Below are positions 1-8,866 of a stretch of 42,924 nt of DNA, one piece after another. Made by a program: the position numbers and the translations under genes. Source of the stretch: a bacterium (GTDB lineage: Bacteria; Patescibacteriota; Saccharimonadia; Saccharimonadales; Saccharimonadaceae). The notes under the pieces were generated by a model. It was not told where the DNA came from and made no database searches. It saw only the letters and a list, made by a program, of their open reading frames with translations. The stretch spans positions 1 to 42,924 of the forward strand of contig JAUIII010000008.1 of NCBI GenBank assembly GCA_030431855.1, written 5' to 3'. Numbering within the stretch: position 1 is the stretch's first letter; every line of letters begins with the position of its first letter.

Positions 1-1
1 A

Positions 2-100
2 TATTCAGTTTTCTTGGGGTCTGGGGGCTCTACGGGGTCTGGGGCGGCTTCGTTTGCTTACAAAGGAAGCGGTTTTGCTACTTTTGCCGCCCAAAAGTAG
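2..100 (+). CDS. C-terminal fragment of a CDS entering from the left edge (Gly/Ser-rich tail ...GSGGSTGSGAASFAYKGSGFATFAAQK*)
   Basis: Frame open from the window edge to TAG at 98-100; Gly/Ser-rich translation. Not in the ORF track because it has no start in the window. Confidence 0.4.
   Translation, partial: YSVFLGSGGSTGSGAASFAYKGSGFATFAAQK
78..100. terminator. 9-bp perfect inverted repeat CTACTTTTG-ccgcc-CAAAAGTAG
   Basis: Perfect arms 78-86 and 92-100, overlapping the stop codon of the left-edge ORF. Confidence 0.35.
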
Positions 101-228
101 AAGTAGTATCAAGTTTTGAATCAACAAACATCAACAACTCCTTCACAACCGTCATTGCAATAATCGCCAAAAATAACCCTACAAAGCCAGATAACTGCAC
201 GTTTTCGCCAAACATCACATCGATGGTC

Positions 229-663
229 CTACTTGAAAAACGGATTAATACGCGTGTCGTGTATTTTGGTAATAGTAGCCATAGAACGAAGGGCAACGAA
301 CGTATCTGGCGCGCCGGCTTCATTGAGCGCCTGCATAAGCTCGGCGCGTGGTGCGTGTAGTATACCGCCGCCGTATGTGCGCCATTGCCATGGGTTAAGG
401 TCTGTCACTAGGTCGTCGTCTGTAGGCTCGCAGTAGCGGGGCTCGTTTGCGAGCAGATAATGCCAGTTGCCATCTTCATCTTGGTGGAGCTCACGGCGCA
501 GTAATACGCTGCGGTGTTTCATGGCTTCCATCACATCGTAAGTAAGAATATCGCAGCGATTGCCCATAGACTGATCGTAGCCAGCCGGAAGGCCCATATT
601 CTTATTTAGATCTTCACTCGCATAGCGAGCAAATTCTTGCATTAATCCTTGAGTCACCGTCAT
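229..663 (-). CDS. hypothetical protein (144 aa)
   Basis: Long ORF; TACAGT -10-like box 7 nt upstream of ATG. Confidence 0.7.
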   Translation of the reverse strand: MTVTQGLMQEFARYASEDLNKNMGLPAGYDQSMGNRCDILTYDVMEAMKHRSVLLRRELHQDEDGNWHYLLANEPRYCEPTDDDLVTDLNPWQWRTYGGGILHAPRAELMQALNEAGAPDTFVALRSMATITKIHDTRINPFFK

Positions 664-886
664 TAGGGAAACTGTATCACTTTTTAAGTAATTTGTCGAT
701 ACTAGCTCACGCTAGTAATACCGCGTGCGGTGACCAAAGCATCCTCGCAGAGCTGCTGAGCTGGTAAGGCATTTTTTCGGTGTTGGTTTACTGCTTCTAC
801 AGGCTACTTTAAGGCGAAAAATGCAATGAGGCCTTCTGTACTGCTTTATATAGACTTATATAATAAATTATGATATAATAATACTA

Positions 887-1765
887 ATGTATACGTCAGA
901 ATTTTTGAACCGGCAACCGATAGCCGACAATGTGCGAGCCCGCCTAGAGCCGATTGAGCTACGCGGCGACAAGCCTGATGATCGCTCGATAATTGGTGCC
1001 GAGCCACTGCTCGTGGACCGTGTTGGGTCGGTAGTGCTGCGCCAACTGTACGATTTAGACGGCGAATTTATCACCAACCATGATGATTTTGCAGCGCGTA
1101 TGGCAGTGCTGAATGATTTTGCGACCGCTATGAACGTAGTGCCCTACCTGCCTTACGAAGGGCCAGATGGCGCGATGCTAGTATCGAGCTTTGTGGATGG
1201 AAAATCGGTGACCGAACTACTGCATGCTATGCACGGCAATACAAAAATACCACCAATTAGTTTTATAAAACAGGTAAACGAAATGTACGAAATGCTGGCT
1301 GAATATTACCAGCAGCGAATTGCCGAACGAAAACCCGTGCTGCTAGATACCTATAAATCTGAACAATGGGTATATGGTCGCACAGCACCCAAATCGAAGC
1401 CGCTGATTCATTACATCGATATAGACATACACCCAGTGTTAGGCGACGAAGATGGCTATAACGAACTGGAGGCCTTGCAGATTACGCGCTTTGTAGCGGT
1501 TCAGGCTGCGAGCGTAGCGGGCTTTTTGGCTAATACCAGCAAATCAGACGGCGTGCGCAACCGAACCGTGTTTCGCCCAGCGATACAATCGGTGGTAGCT
1601 TTGCTGGAAAGCATGGAAGCAGACGCTGTGTTTGAGACGTATCGGTCGATACTAGCTGGACTACGCAAACTCGTGATTGAAATTGACGAATCACCCGTGA
1701 CCGACAATGAAGGCATGTTCGCGATTGGCAATATTCGCGCAATGCTTGATAGTCGTTTAGTATAG
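887..1765 (+). CDS. hypothetical protein (292 aa)
   Basis: Long ORF; TATAAT 7 nt upstream of ATG. Confidence 0.8.
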   Translation: MYTSEFLNRQPIADNVRARLEPIELRGDKPDDRSIIGAEPLLVDRVGSVVLRQLYDLDGEFITNHDDFAARMAVLNDFATAMNVVPYLPYEGPDGAMLVSSFVDGKSVTELLHAMHGNTKIPPISFIKQVNEMYEMLAEYYQQRIAERKPVLLDTYKSEQWVYGRTAPKSKPLIHYIDIDIHPVLGDEDGYNELEALQITRFVAVQAASVAGFLANTSKSDGVRNRTVFRPAIQSVVALLESMEADAVFETYRSILAGLRKLVIEIDESPVTDNEGMFAIGNIRAMLDSRLV

Positions 1766-1771
1766 GCTTGC

Positions 1772-2770
1772 TTAACTGCTCGACGATTCCCATGCAAAAC
1801 CGGGATGACCGAAATGACCATAACGAGCGGTTTGTTCATACATTGGCCGCTGTAAATGGAGCGCCGCTATGATACCACGAGGTGATAAGTCATAGCCTTC
1901 TACCTGCTTTTCTACCCCATCTACCACAGCGCTAGCTTCGATAGGCTGATCGTAGCCGATTGCGTATGCTAGGTAAATGTAGACTTCGCGGGCTTGGAAA
2001 CGCGCGAGGTAGTCGAGGGCTATTTTGCGCGCCATGTAGGCAGCCGAGCGGTCGACTTTGGAAGGGTCTTTACCAGAAAAGCAACCACCGCCTATGGGGA
2101 TGCGTGGGCCGTAATTGTCTACCACCAATTTGCGACCGGTGAGGCCTGCATCGGCATCGAACCCGCCTTGCTGCCAGTCGCCGGCTGGATTGATGTGAAG
2201 CGTTGGGTTGGTGTTTCGATGTTTTACAAAGCACGGCGATACATAATTTTGGATTCGCGCCCATTCTTTCACTGCTTGCTTGAGCTCATCGTGCGGTGCA
2301 TGCTGGAAACTTGCCACGATTGAATGAATTTCATTGCCAAGCAACGTGACTTGAGTTTTGCCATCGTGTGGCCAGCGCTTGAAAAGGGTTTGATTTAAAT
2401 CGCGCGCCAGCACCACTTCCAGCGGCAGCTTTTGCGGCGTGTCATTGCACGCGTACCCCACCATAATGCCTTGATCGCCTGCGCCACCCGCATCGACACC
2501 GCTGGCTATTTCGCTGCTTTGTTTCGCGAGGTGAATGTTGAGTTCTATATCGCCAGCTATGCGCCGCACTATTGGTTCAATTTTTGGATGCGAGCTGTTA
2601 GACACTTCACCTGTGATAAATATCTTGCCGTGTCCGCCAACGGTCTCGACAGCTACGCGTGCGTCTGGATCGTTCGCCAAGTACGCGTCTAATATTGCGT
2701 CCGATATTTGGTCGCATAGTTTGTCTGGGTGTTTTGGAGATACCGACTCCGCGGTTCGAAAGTGTGTCAT
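1772..2770 (-). CDS. metK: S-adenosylmethionine synthase
   Basis: MTHFRTAESVSPKHPDKLCDQISDAILD..., GAGDQGIMVGYA; start moved from 2803 to the ATG at 2770 because the upstream part belongs to the riboswitch leader. Confidence 0.96.
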   Translation of the reverse strand: MTHFRTAESVSPKHPDKLCDQISDAILDAYLANDPDARVAVETVGGHGKIFITGEVSNSSHPKIEPIVRRIAGDIELNIHLAKQSSEIASGVDAGGAGDQGIMVGYACNDTPQKLPLEVVLARDLNQTLFKRWPHDGKTQVTLLGNEIHSIVASFQHAPHDELKQAVKEWARIQNYVSPCFVKHRNTNPTLHINPAGDWQQGGFDADAGLTGRKLVVDNYGPRIPIGGGCFSGKDPSKVDRSAAYMARKIALDYLARFQAREVYIYLAYAIGYDQPIEASAVVDGVEKQVEGYDLSPRGIIAALHLQRPMYEQTARYGHFGHPGFAWESSSS

Positions 2771-2870
2771 ACATCTTTCCCTTTCTTGGGCTGAATGGAG
2801 CACCTTGCACGTATACGCGCTGGTTGCTAGCGGGTCGTCGAGTCAGTTCTCTGGCCGCTTCGTGATATGT
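2771..2870 (-). ncRNA. SAM riboswitch candidate (S-box/SAM-I-like) in the metK leader
   Basis: Minus-strand AUAUCACGAAGCGGC..GAGAACUGACUCGACGACCCGCUAGCAACC..AAGGUGCUCCAUUC matches the S-box core (GCGGC, GAUGA-like turn, GCAACC, AGGUGCUNNAUUC) directly before metK. Confidence 0.8.
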
Positions 2871-2896
2871 TGTTAAAGCTTTCCTAGTATAGCAGA

Positions 2897-5425
2897 CTAC
2901 ATGTGCTGCGCACCAAGTTCGCTGCCAGCGGCAGCGGCGATGGCTTCGGTGACTGCAGTCGCTTCGACTTCTTTGAGTGTGCGATCGTGGTGCGTAAGTT
3001 TTATTCGCAGGGTGATGGTTTTATGTTCACTGTCATCCTCTGCCTGATAAATACTTTGCGGCGTGAGCTCAACTTCAATGTCTTTGGCAGCTGCATGTGC
3101 TGCATTTTTAGCGGTTTCAAATACGCTGACGTAGGAAACACTCCTTGCAACCTGCAGTGAAATATCTTGCCATGTGCTCGGGTATCGTGAAAGCGGGCGG
3201 TAGGCTTTTTCATTTTGTTTCAAAATATCTAGGTGAACCTCAAAGCCTGCTGAATAGGCCGGCAATTTGAATGCATCGTGAACTTTGGCAGTGAATTCGC
3301 CTACTACTCCCCAAATTTGGCCGTCCTTTACAATGACCGCCGAGCGTTTTGGCGCGTAGACTGAGCAAAGTTGAGCTCCCCATTCGTCGGTAGAAAGGTC
3401 GAATTCTGACAGTGGTTTTAATTCTACGTTCTGAAGGTCTATTAATTGTTGTAGGTAGTTTCGTGCCTGGTAGTATGCGCCGCCGGCTGGTTGTTGTTTG
3501 TCGCCATATGTCAGCACAAGTGCCAGGTGGTTATCTTCGTTGGGTACAGATGGGTCGCTTTCGTCCATCTCACCCTTGAAATGTGTTTTGCCCATTTCGA
3601 ACAATGCGAACTGGTCGTGCCCAGCGCGGAAATTCATATGCACTTTTTCGAGTAAGCTACTCATAATACTGAGCCGATAGTATTGAAGGTCAGGGCTGAG
3701 CGCATTGGAAAGCTTGAAGGCGTGTGCGGCATCTTGACCGGCTTTTTGAATGGTATGTTCATGCACGAAACTGTAGGTCAGCACTTCGTTGGCGCCCGCA
3801 GCGGCCAGTTTATTTCGAACCGATTGCTTCAGTACAAGCTGGGCATTTTTCGGCGCTGCCGTAGTGTGACGTAGTGGCAGTTCGCGGGGTAGCTTATCAA
3901 AACCATACAAACGGCCGACTTCTTCAACAATATCTTCTGGCGACTCAATGTCCGTTCGCCAAAACGGCGAATGAATGAGTACTTCACTTTCTGCACCATC
4001 ATCTGGGCGATAGGTTGCGAATTGTGCCGGGCGTAGAATATTTCCTATCTGAATGGCATTGAGCTCTACACCAAGTCGTTCGTTTACGAAACTTGCATCT
4101 ATTCGTAATGGTTCATGAATACTTTCTTGGTTTTTAGCCGATTTTTCTCCTGTGAGATCAGCCACATCACTGGCTTGTTGCGCGCCAGCAATATCACCCA
4201 TAAGCTGCATGAGTCGATTTAGCACTCGATGATTTTGCAGGTATGACTGGCCCTTATTAAACCGCGTTAATGCGTCGGTAAAGACTCCGTGGCGCATGGC
4301 TGTTTTTCGCACGGCGTACATATCGAACGTGGCGACTTCTAGCACAATGCTTGTCGTATCAGCAGAAACTTCACTATTATTACCGCCCATTATTCCAGCC
4401 AGGCCAATTGCACCCTCGCCGTCTGCTATCACGATATCATCTGTATCCAGACTGTAGGATTTGCCATTTAGGAGTTCGAGCTGTTCGCCTTCATTCGCCA
4501 TGCGCGCATTTAGCGTGTGGCCACGCAGCTTGTCGTAATCGTAGGCGTGAGTTGGCTGAGCAGTGAGTAGCATAATGTAATTTGTGAGGTCGACCACGTT
4601 GTTGATAGGCTTTGAACCCCAGCGAACCAGTGTGGTTTTCAGCCACATAGGGCTTTGACTAACTGTCACGTTGTTCAGCGCAACTGCCATAAATCTAGGC
4701 ACAAGCTCTGGCGTTTCGTTGCTTACGTGTAGCTCTAAGCCTTCGGCGCCTTCAAAACTGCATTCGCGCCAGTACCAGTCGGCGTCATCAGTGAATTGTT
4801 CTGAATGTTCTGTGGCGCTTGGTTCAGGCTGCAAGATTGCACGAATTTCGCGCGCCACACCAAGCTGCCCGAAAAGGTCTGGGCGGTGCGTGAACATTTT
4901 GTTTTCAATATCGATGATCGTGTCATCTAGGTCGAATGTTTCGGCAAAGCTAGCGCCGACTTCGAGTGTTTTACCTTCGGCAACATCTGCGTCTACGAGC
5001 TCTACGATGCCATCGTGATCTTCGCCAATGCCTAGCTCTTTGGCGCTGGCCAACATGCCGTTGCTGACTACACCGCGAAGTTCTTTCGGTGATAGTACAA
5101 ATGGTTCTGGGTCGCCAGCGGTAGATGGCACTGTAGCACCAGGCTTTAGCCACACGGCCGTAATGCCAGGACGCACATTGGGCGCACCGCACACTACCTG
5201 TGTTAGCTGGCCGCTGCCATCGTCAACTTTACATACATTCAATTTATCGGCATCTGGGTGCTTTTCGCATTCTACAACTTGTACGATAACCGCCCCGTCG
5301 TAGCGCGCGCCGAGGTCTATAACTTCTTCGATACCGCCAAGCTGCTGATTAATTTTCTGCACTAATTCATCGACAGAAATATCGATGGGCGTGAATTGTT
5401 TGATTGTATTAAGGCTTACTTTCAT
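2897..5425 (-). CDS. pheT: phenylalanine--tRNA ligase beta subunit
   Basis: 842 aa; N-terminal tRNA-binding domain (HPDADKLNVCKVDDG), B3/B4, B5 and C-terminal anticodon-binding regions recognisable. Confidence 0.96.
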   Translation of the reverse strand: MKVSLNTIKQFTPIDISVDELVQKINQQLGGIEEVIDLGARYDGAVIVQVVECEKHPDADKLNVCKVDDGSGQLTQVVCGAPNVRPGITAVWLKPGATVPSTAGDPEPFVLSPKELRGVVSNGMLASAKELGIGEDHDGIVELVDADVAEGKTLEVGASFAETFDLDDTIIDIENKMFTHRPDLFGQLGVAREIRAILQPEPSATEHSEQFTDDADWYWRECSFEGAEGLELHVSNETPELVPRFMAVALNNVTVSQSPMWLKTTLVRWGSKPINNVVDLTNYIMLLTAQPTHAYDYDKLRGHTLNARMANEGEQLELLNGKSYSLDTDDIVIADGEGAIGLAGIMGGNNSEVSADTTSIVLEVATFDMYAVRKTAMRHGVFTDALTRFNKGQSYLQNHRVLNRLMQLMGDIAGAQQASDVADLTGEKSAKNQESIHEPLRIDASFVNERLGVELNAIQIGNILRPAQFATYRPDDGAESEVLIHSPFWRTDIESPEDIVEEVGRLYGFDKLPRELPLRHTTAAPKNAQLVLKQSVRNKLAAAGANEVLTYSFVHEHTIQKAGQDAAHAFKLSNALSPDLQYYRLSIMSSLLEKVHMNFRAGHDQFALFEMGKTHFKGEMDESDPSVPNEDNHLALVLTYGDKQQPAGGAYYQARNYLQQLIDLQNVELKPLSEFDLSTDEWGAQLCSVYAPKRSAVIVKDGQIWGVVGEFTAKVHDAFKLPAYSAGFEVHLDILKQNEKAYRPLSRYPSTWQDISLQVARSVSYVSVFETAKNAAHAAAKDIEVELTPQSIYQAEDDSEHKTITLRIKLTHHDRTLKEVEATAVTEAIAAAAGSELGAQHM

Positions 5426-5871
5426 GCGGCCTCAACAATCTGTTTCTGCAACTCATCGAGTCGTTCGTCGCTCATTTTTGGACCTTCGGCTGTGGTGAGC
5501 CAGCCTTGGTATTCTTCGTTGAATTCCTGGTGTGGGCTCCAGACACCAGTTTCGTTTGCCAGGTCACCGTGTAAAGGAATAAGTTTGGCGTGCACGTGCG
5601 CGACGCCGGTACCTTCGAAAATCAGTGCCACACGCTGCGTGTCGAGCGCCTTTTCTAGCAATTTGGCGACTTTCTTCGTGGCTACGAGGAAGCGTATATA
5701 CAGTTCATCGTCTAGCGAGAACACATAGTCGCCCGGGTTTTGCTTTGGAATTACCACGGTAAAGCCTGGTGTGTTTGGAAACGGCGTGAGGAACGCAACG
5801 AATTCATCGTCTTCCCACACTTTCCATGATTTCATTTTGCCTGAAACGATGTCGTCGAATATTGTACTCAT
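5422..5871 (-). CDS. HIT family protein (HVHAKLIP motif)
   Basis: 149 aa HIT fold; 4-nt ATGA overlap with pheT, 1-nt overlap with pheS. Confidence 0.9.
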   Translation of the reverse strand: MSTIFDDIVSGKMKSWKVWEDDEFVAFLTPFPNTPGFTVVIPKQNPGDYVFSLDDELYIRFLVATKKVAKLLEKALDTQRVALIFEGTGVAHVHAKLIPLHGDLANETGVWSPHQEFNEEYQGWLTTAEGPKMSDERLDELQKQIVEAA

Positions 5872-6917
5872 TAAAACTGCCTCAAAAAATCTAATTTTGC
5901 TGATTCGAAATGGCGGACATCTTCGATTTGGTATTTCATCATCACCAGACGATCAATACCACAACCAAACGCGAAGCCGGTGTATTCATTCGGGTCTATA
6001 TCTGCAGCCTTTAGAACATTCGGGTGAATCATACCGCAGCCGAGCAGCTCTACCCAGCCTTCACCGCTGCATACTTTACAATTGTCACTCTTTCCTTCGC
6101 AGAAGGGGCAAGAAAGTGCGAATTCGAAACTTGGCTCGGTAAACGGAAAGTAAAAAGGATTCACACGAACATCGAGTTTTTTACCATAGTATTCTTCGAG
6201 GAATTTTTGCAATGTAGCAATCAACATGCCAGCATGAACATCTTTTGCCACGTATACACCTTCAAGCTGATAAAACGTGTGCTCGTGGCGTGCATCAAGA
6301 TCTTCATTACGGAATACACGGTCTGGCACGATTGCGGCGATAGCTTCGCCACTTTCTAGGTTCGCGTGGTACTTTTTCAAAATGCGGTTTTGCATGGTGC
6401 TGGTGTGAGCTGGCGCCACGAATGGTTCGCCGTCACCATCTTTTTCTTCAGTCATAAAGGTGTCGTAATCGTCACGTGCGGGGTGGCCTTTTGGAAAGTT
6501 CAATGTTTCAAACATGTGGTACTGATCGTCAAGTTCACGAGATTGTTCTACTACGTACCCCATCCGGCCGAAAATATCACTGAGTTTCGCAATTTCTTGC
6601 GTGAGTGGATGTGTGGTGCCGTGCTCGCTTGGCAGAAGGCTTGGTTTGCTAGCATTTACATCAAATGGGGCAGTAACATCAATGGTAGGAAGTTCATTCG
6701 CAGCGTGTGCATCGGCGGCAACTTTTTCTTTTAGTTCATTTGAAAGCTGATTGATAGCCTGGCCAAATGCCCCACGCTCTTCGGGCGGAAGAGATGGAAT
6801 TTTACTAAACAGCTGTTTTAGTTCTGGAGATTTTAAGATGTCGCTTTTGGTTTCAAGCGTTTCGTAGCGCGCAAATAATGTTTCGCGCACACCAGCAATA
6901 TCGTCGAATGAACTCAT
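5871..6917 (-). CDS. pheS: phenylalanine--tRNA ligase alpha subunit
   Basis: Class II aaRS motifs (HPLTQEI, GYVVEQSRELDDQYHMFETLNFPKGHPARD, FGCGIDRLVMMKY). Confidence 0.96.
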   Translation of the reverse strand: MSSFDDIAGVRETLFARYETLETKSDILKSPELKQLFSKIPSLPPEERGAFGQAINQLSNELKEKVAADAHAANELPTIDVTAPFDVNASKPSLLPSEHGTTHPLTQEIAKLSDIFGRMGYVVEQSRELDDQYHMFETLNFPKGHPARDDYDTFMTEEKDGDGEPFVAPAHTSTMQNRILKKYHANLESGEAIAAIVPDRVFRNEDLDARHEHTFYQLEGVYVAKDVHAGMLIATLQKFLEEYYGKKLDVRVNPFYFPFTEPSFEFALSCPFCEGKSDNCKVCSGEGWVELLGCGMIHPNVLKAADIDPNEYTGFAFGCGIDRLVMMKYQIEDVRHFESAKLDFLRQF

Positions 6918-6935
6918 CTGTTGAATAGTATAGCG

Positions 6936-7175
6936 TTACAGGGTTACGAGAACAAGCCAAATAAGTATACCGCCTACTACCAGCGTGAGAAGAATCCAGA
7001 GCCATGCGCGCGAAGTGGTCTGCTGTGTATTGCGCAGGTACGCTGAGTCAGTCACACCATCAGGCAAATCACTTTCGCCAGCGGCAGCCTTTTTCTTTGC
7101 TTTTTCGGCGAGTTCAGCAGCAAGACGCTTTTGTAACTCGGTGCGTTCGTTTTGTTGGCGTACAAATAATGACAT
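6936..7175 (-). CDS. small membrane protein (C-terminal TM), hypothetical
   Basis: 79 aa, charged N-terminus and WLWILLTLVVGGILIWLVLVTL helix; TATAAT 9 nt before ATG. Confidence 0.7.
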   Translation of the reverse strand: MSLFVRQQNERTELQKRLAAELAEKAKKKAAAGESDLPDGVTDSAYLRNTQQTTSRAWLWILLTLVVGGILIWLVLVTL

Positions 7176-7264
7176 AGTGTTTGTATTATAGCACTCTCAT
7201 ATTGCGCTCAGACTGACTATGGTATACTAAAACCATATTTTCATAGTAAGGAGGGAAATATTCT

Positions 7265-8089
7265 ATGGCAACCAAAAAAACTGCCTCGACTGCCAAGAAA
7301 AAGTCGACCACAAAGAAGTCGGCTCCAGTCGCCAAGAAAACAACAACGACCGTAAAAACAGTTAGTGCATCAAGTCGTGCAGCAAAGAAGTTTAGCTTCA
7401 GCCGCTCACCTCTTCTTGCAGCATCAGTCGCCGAATTTATCGGCACGTTTATTTTCGCAGCTGTCGTGATTGCTGTGTCTGGCCAACCACTATTCATTTT
7501 GTTTGGCTTGGCTGCAATCGTGCTAGCAATTGGCGCAATGAGCGGTGCACACGTGAACCCACTTATCACTGTGGGCGCATGGGCTACCAAGCGTATTAAC
7601 GGCGCTCGTGCTGTTAGCTACCTTGTAGCACAAGTACTTGGTGCGATGATGGCACTAGTAGTAATGAGTGCATTTGTAAACGCTGCTCCTGAAGTAAGTG
7701 ACCAAGCTGCCCAGTTCGGCCAAACTGCGCCAGAACTATTCAAGGCAGCGGCTATTCCTGAAGGTAAGGAATGGGTGGTACTTTCAGCAGAACTACTAGG
7801 TGCTGTAGTATTCGGCTTTGCAGTAGCGAGCGCGATGCGAATGAAAGAACGATTTAGCGCAGCATTTACTGTTGGTGGTGGACTGTATGTTGGTCTACTG
7901 CTAGCTGGTAGTGCAGCAAGCTATGTTGGTGCAAGCGCGGTTCTAAACCCTGCTGTTGCAGGTGCTCTGCAAGCAGTGCAATGGGACCTATGGCCAATCA
8001 TGGTATACGTTCTAGCATCACTCGTAGGTGGTGTACTTGGCTTCGCCCTGAACGACCTAGTCACTAAAGAATCTGAAGCAAAATACTAG
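7265..8089 (+). CDS. MIP/aquaporin family channel with a Lys/Thr/Ser-rich N-terminal tail
   Basis: SGAHVNPLITVG and LNPAVAGA hemipore loops, about 6 TM helices; SD AAGGAGGG. Confidence 0.85.
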   Translation: MATKKTASTAKKKSTTKKSAPVAKKTTTTVKTVSASSRAAKKFSFSRSPLLAASVAEFIGTFIFAAVVIAVSGQPLFILFGLAAIVLAIGAMSGAHVNPLITVGAWATKRINGARAVSYLVAQVLGAMMALVVMSAFVNAAPEVSDQAAQFGQTAPELFKAAAIPEGKEWVVLSAELLGAVVFGFAVASAMRMKERFSAAFTVGGGLYVGLLLAGSAASYVGASAVLNPAVAGALQAVQWDLWPIMVYVLASLVGGVLGFALNDLVTKESEAKY

Positions 8090-8103
8090 TTCCGGTATTT
8101 CAC

Positions 8104-8136
8104 AAAACATCCGCTACAATTCGTAGCGGATGTTTT
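8104..8136. terminator. Rho-independent terminator
   Basis: AAAACATCCGCTAC-aattc-GTAGCGGATGTTTT. Confidence 0.9.
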
Positions 8137-8139
8137 ATA

Positions 8140-8168
8140 TTGACACAAATTAATTCTCAGAATACTAT
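8140..8168 (+). promoter_or_regulatory. sigma70-type promoter
   Basis: TTGACA-17 bp-TACTAT. Confidence 0.7.
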
Positions 8169-8243
8169 CAGGGTATATGCACCGTGGAAGGTCCATATGA
8201 CACATCAATCCATAATGCCACCACAACGGTGCAAGGGGGAACA

Positions 8244-8792
8244 ATGATAAAATTCAAACACGCATTAGCGGCGGCGGCTTTGCTTGTCAGTACATTTACA
8301 CTGGTTACCTCACCAGCTAATGCGGCATCATGTAGCCAGCAAAGTCCGACAAGAGCTAGCTTTAAAACAAGGAATTTTTCGTGGGATCGCTTCAATGACA
8401 ACGGTACTGTTGTAGGAGTGGGCTATGCTAGCGTAGATATTATGCAGCTGTATATGGACTGTGGAGACAAGCACACAAAAATCTACCCGACAAGCGCACG
8501 TATTTGCCTTAATGATTTGAATGTCTCGGGCGATCCACTGTTCACGGGTTCAGTAGGTGTGAGTATGGAAGTTACGAACGACTATAACCTAAATTCATAC
8601 GCAGACGCAGCCTATGTATCGAACTCGACTGTTTGCGATTGGGCCCACTATACTTCGTCTAATTGGTACGCTGTCGGCAGTAACCCTACGTTCGAAATGA
8701 GCCCGCTCATCAACAGCACTAACGGCTATTCGTATACAAAGAAAACTTTTACAGTAAACGCTAGCAAAGATCCGATTGCACCGCTTTTCTAG
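8244..8792 (+). CDS. secreted protein with Sec signal peptide, hypothetical
   Basis: MIKFKHALAAAALLVSTFTLVTSPANAAS signal peptide; SD AAGGGGG before ATG at 8244 (preferred over GTG 8184). Confidence 0.75.
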   Translation: MIKFKHALAAAALLVSTFTLVTSPANAASCSQQSPTRASFKTRNFSWDRFNDNGTVVGVGYASVDIMQLYMDCGDKHTKIYPTSARICLNDLNVSGDPLFTGSVGVSMEVTNDYNLNSYADAAYVSNSTVCDWAHYTSSNWYAVGSNPTFEMSPLINSTNGYSYTKKTFTVNASKDPIAPLF

Positions 8793-8835
8793 TAATAGCA
8801 ACGATACTATCTTGTAGCCAAACGGCACTGACTTT

Positions 8836-8864
8836 CACAACACCCGTACACAATGGGTGTTGTG
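8836..8864. terminator. convergent terminator hairpin
   Basis: CACAACACCC-gtacacaat-GGGTGTTGTG between convergent genes. Confidence 0.75.
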
Positions 8865-8866
8865 TA

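Noticed and set aside
700-717. TACTAGC-tcac-GCTAGTA inverted repeat
   Set aside because: 7-bp arms with a 4-nt loop but no T-run or clear gene context; too weak to assign.
2771-2803. metK N-terminal extension MLHSAQERERC
   Set aside because: Lies within the riboswitch leader; homologous start is MTHFRTAESV.
5771-6734. Several + strand ORFs opposite pheS/HIT
   Set aside because: Fully antisense to confident genes, no SD or recognisable motifs.
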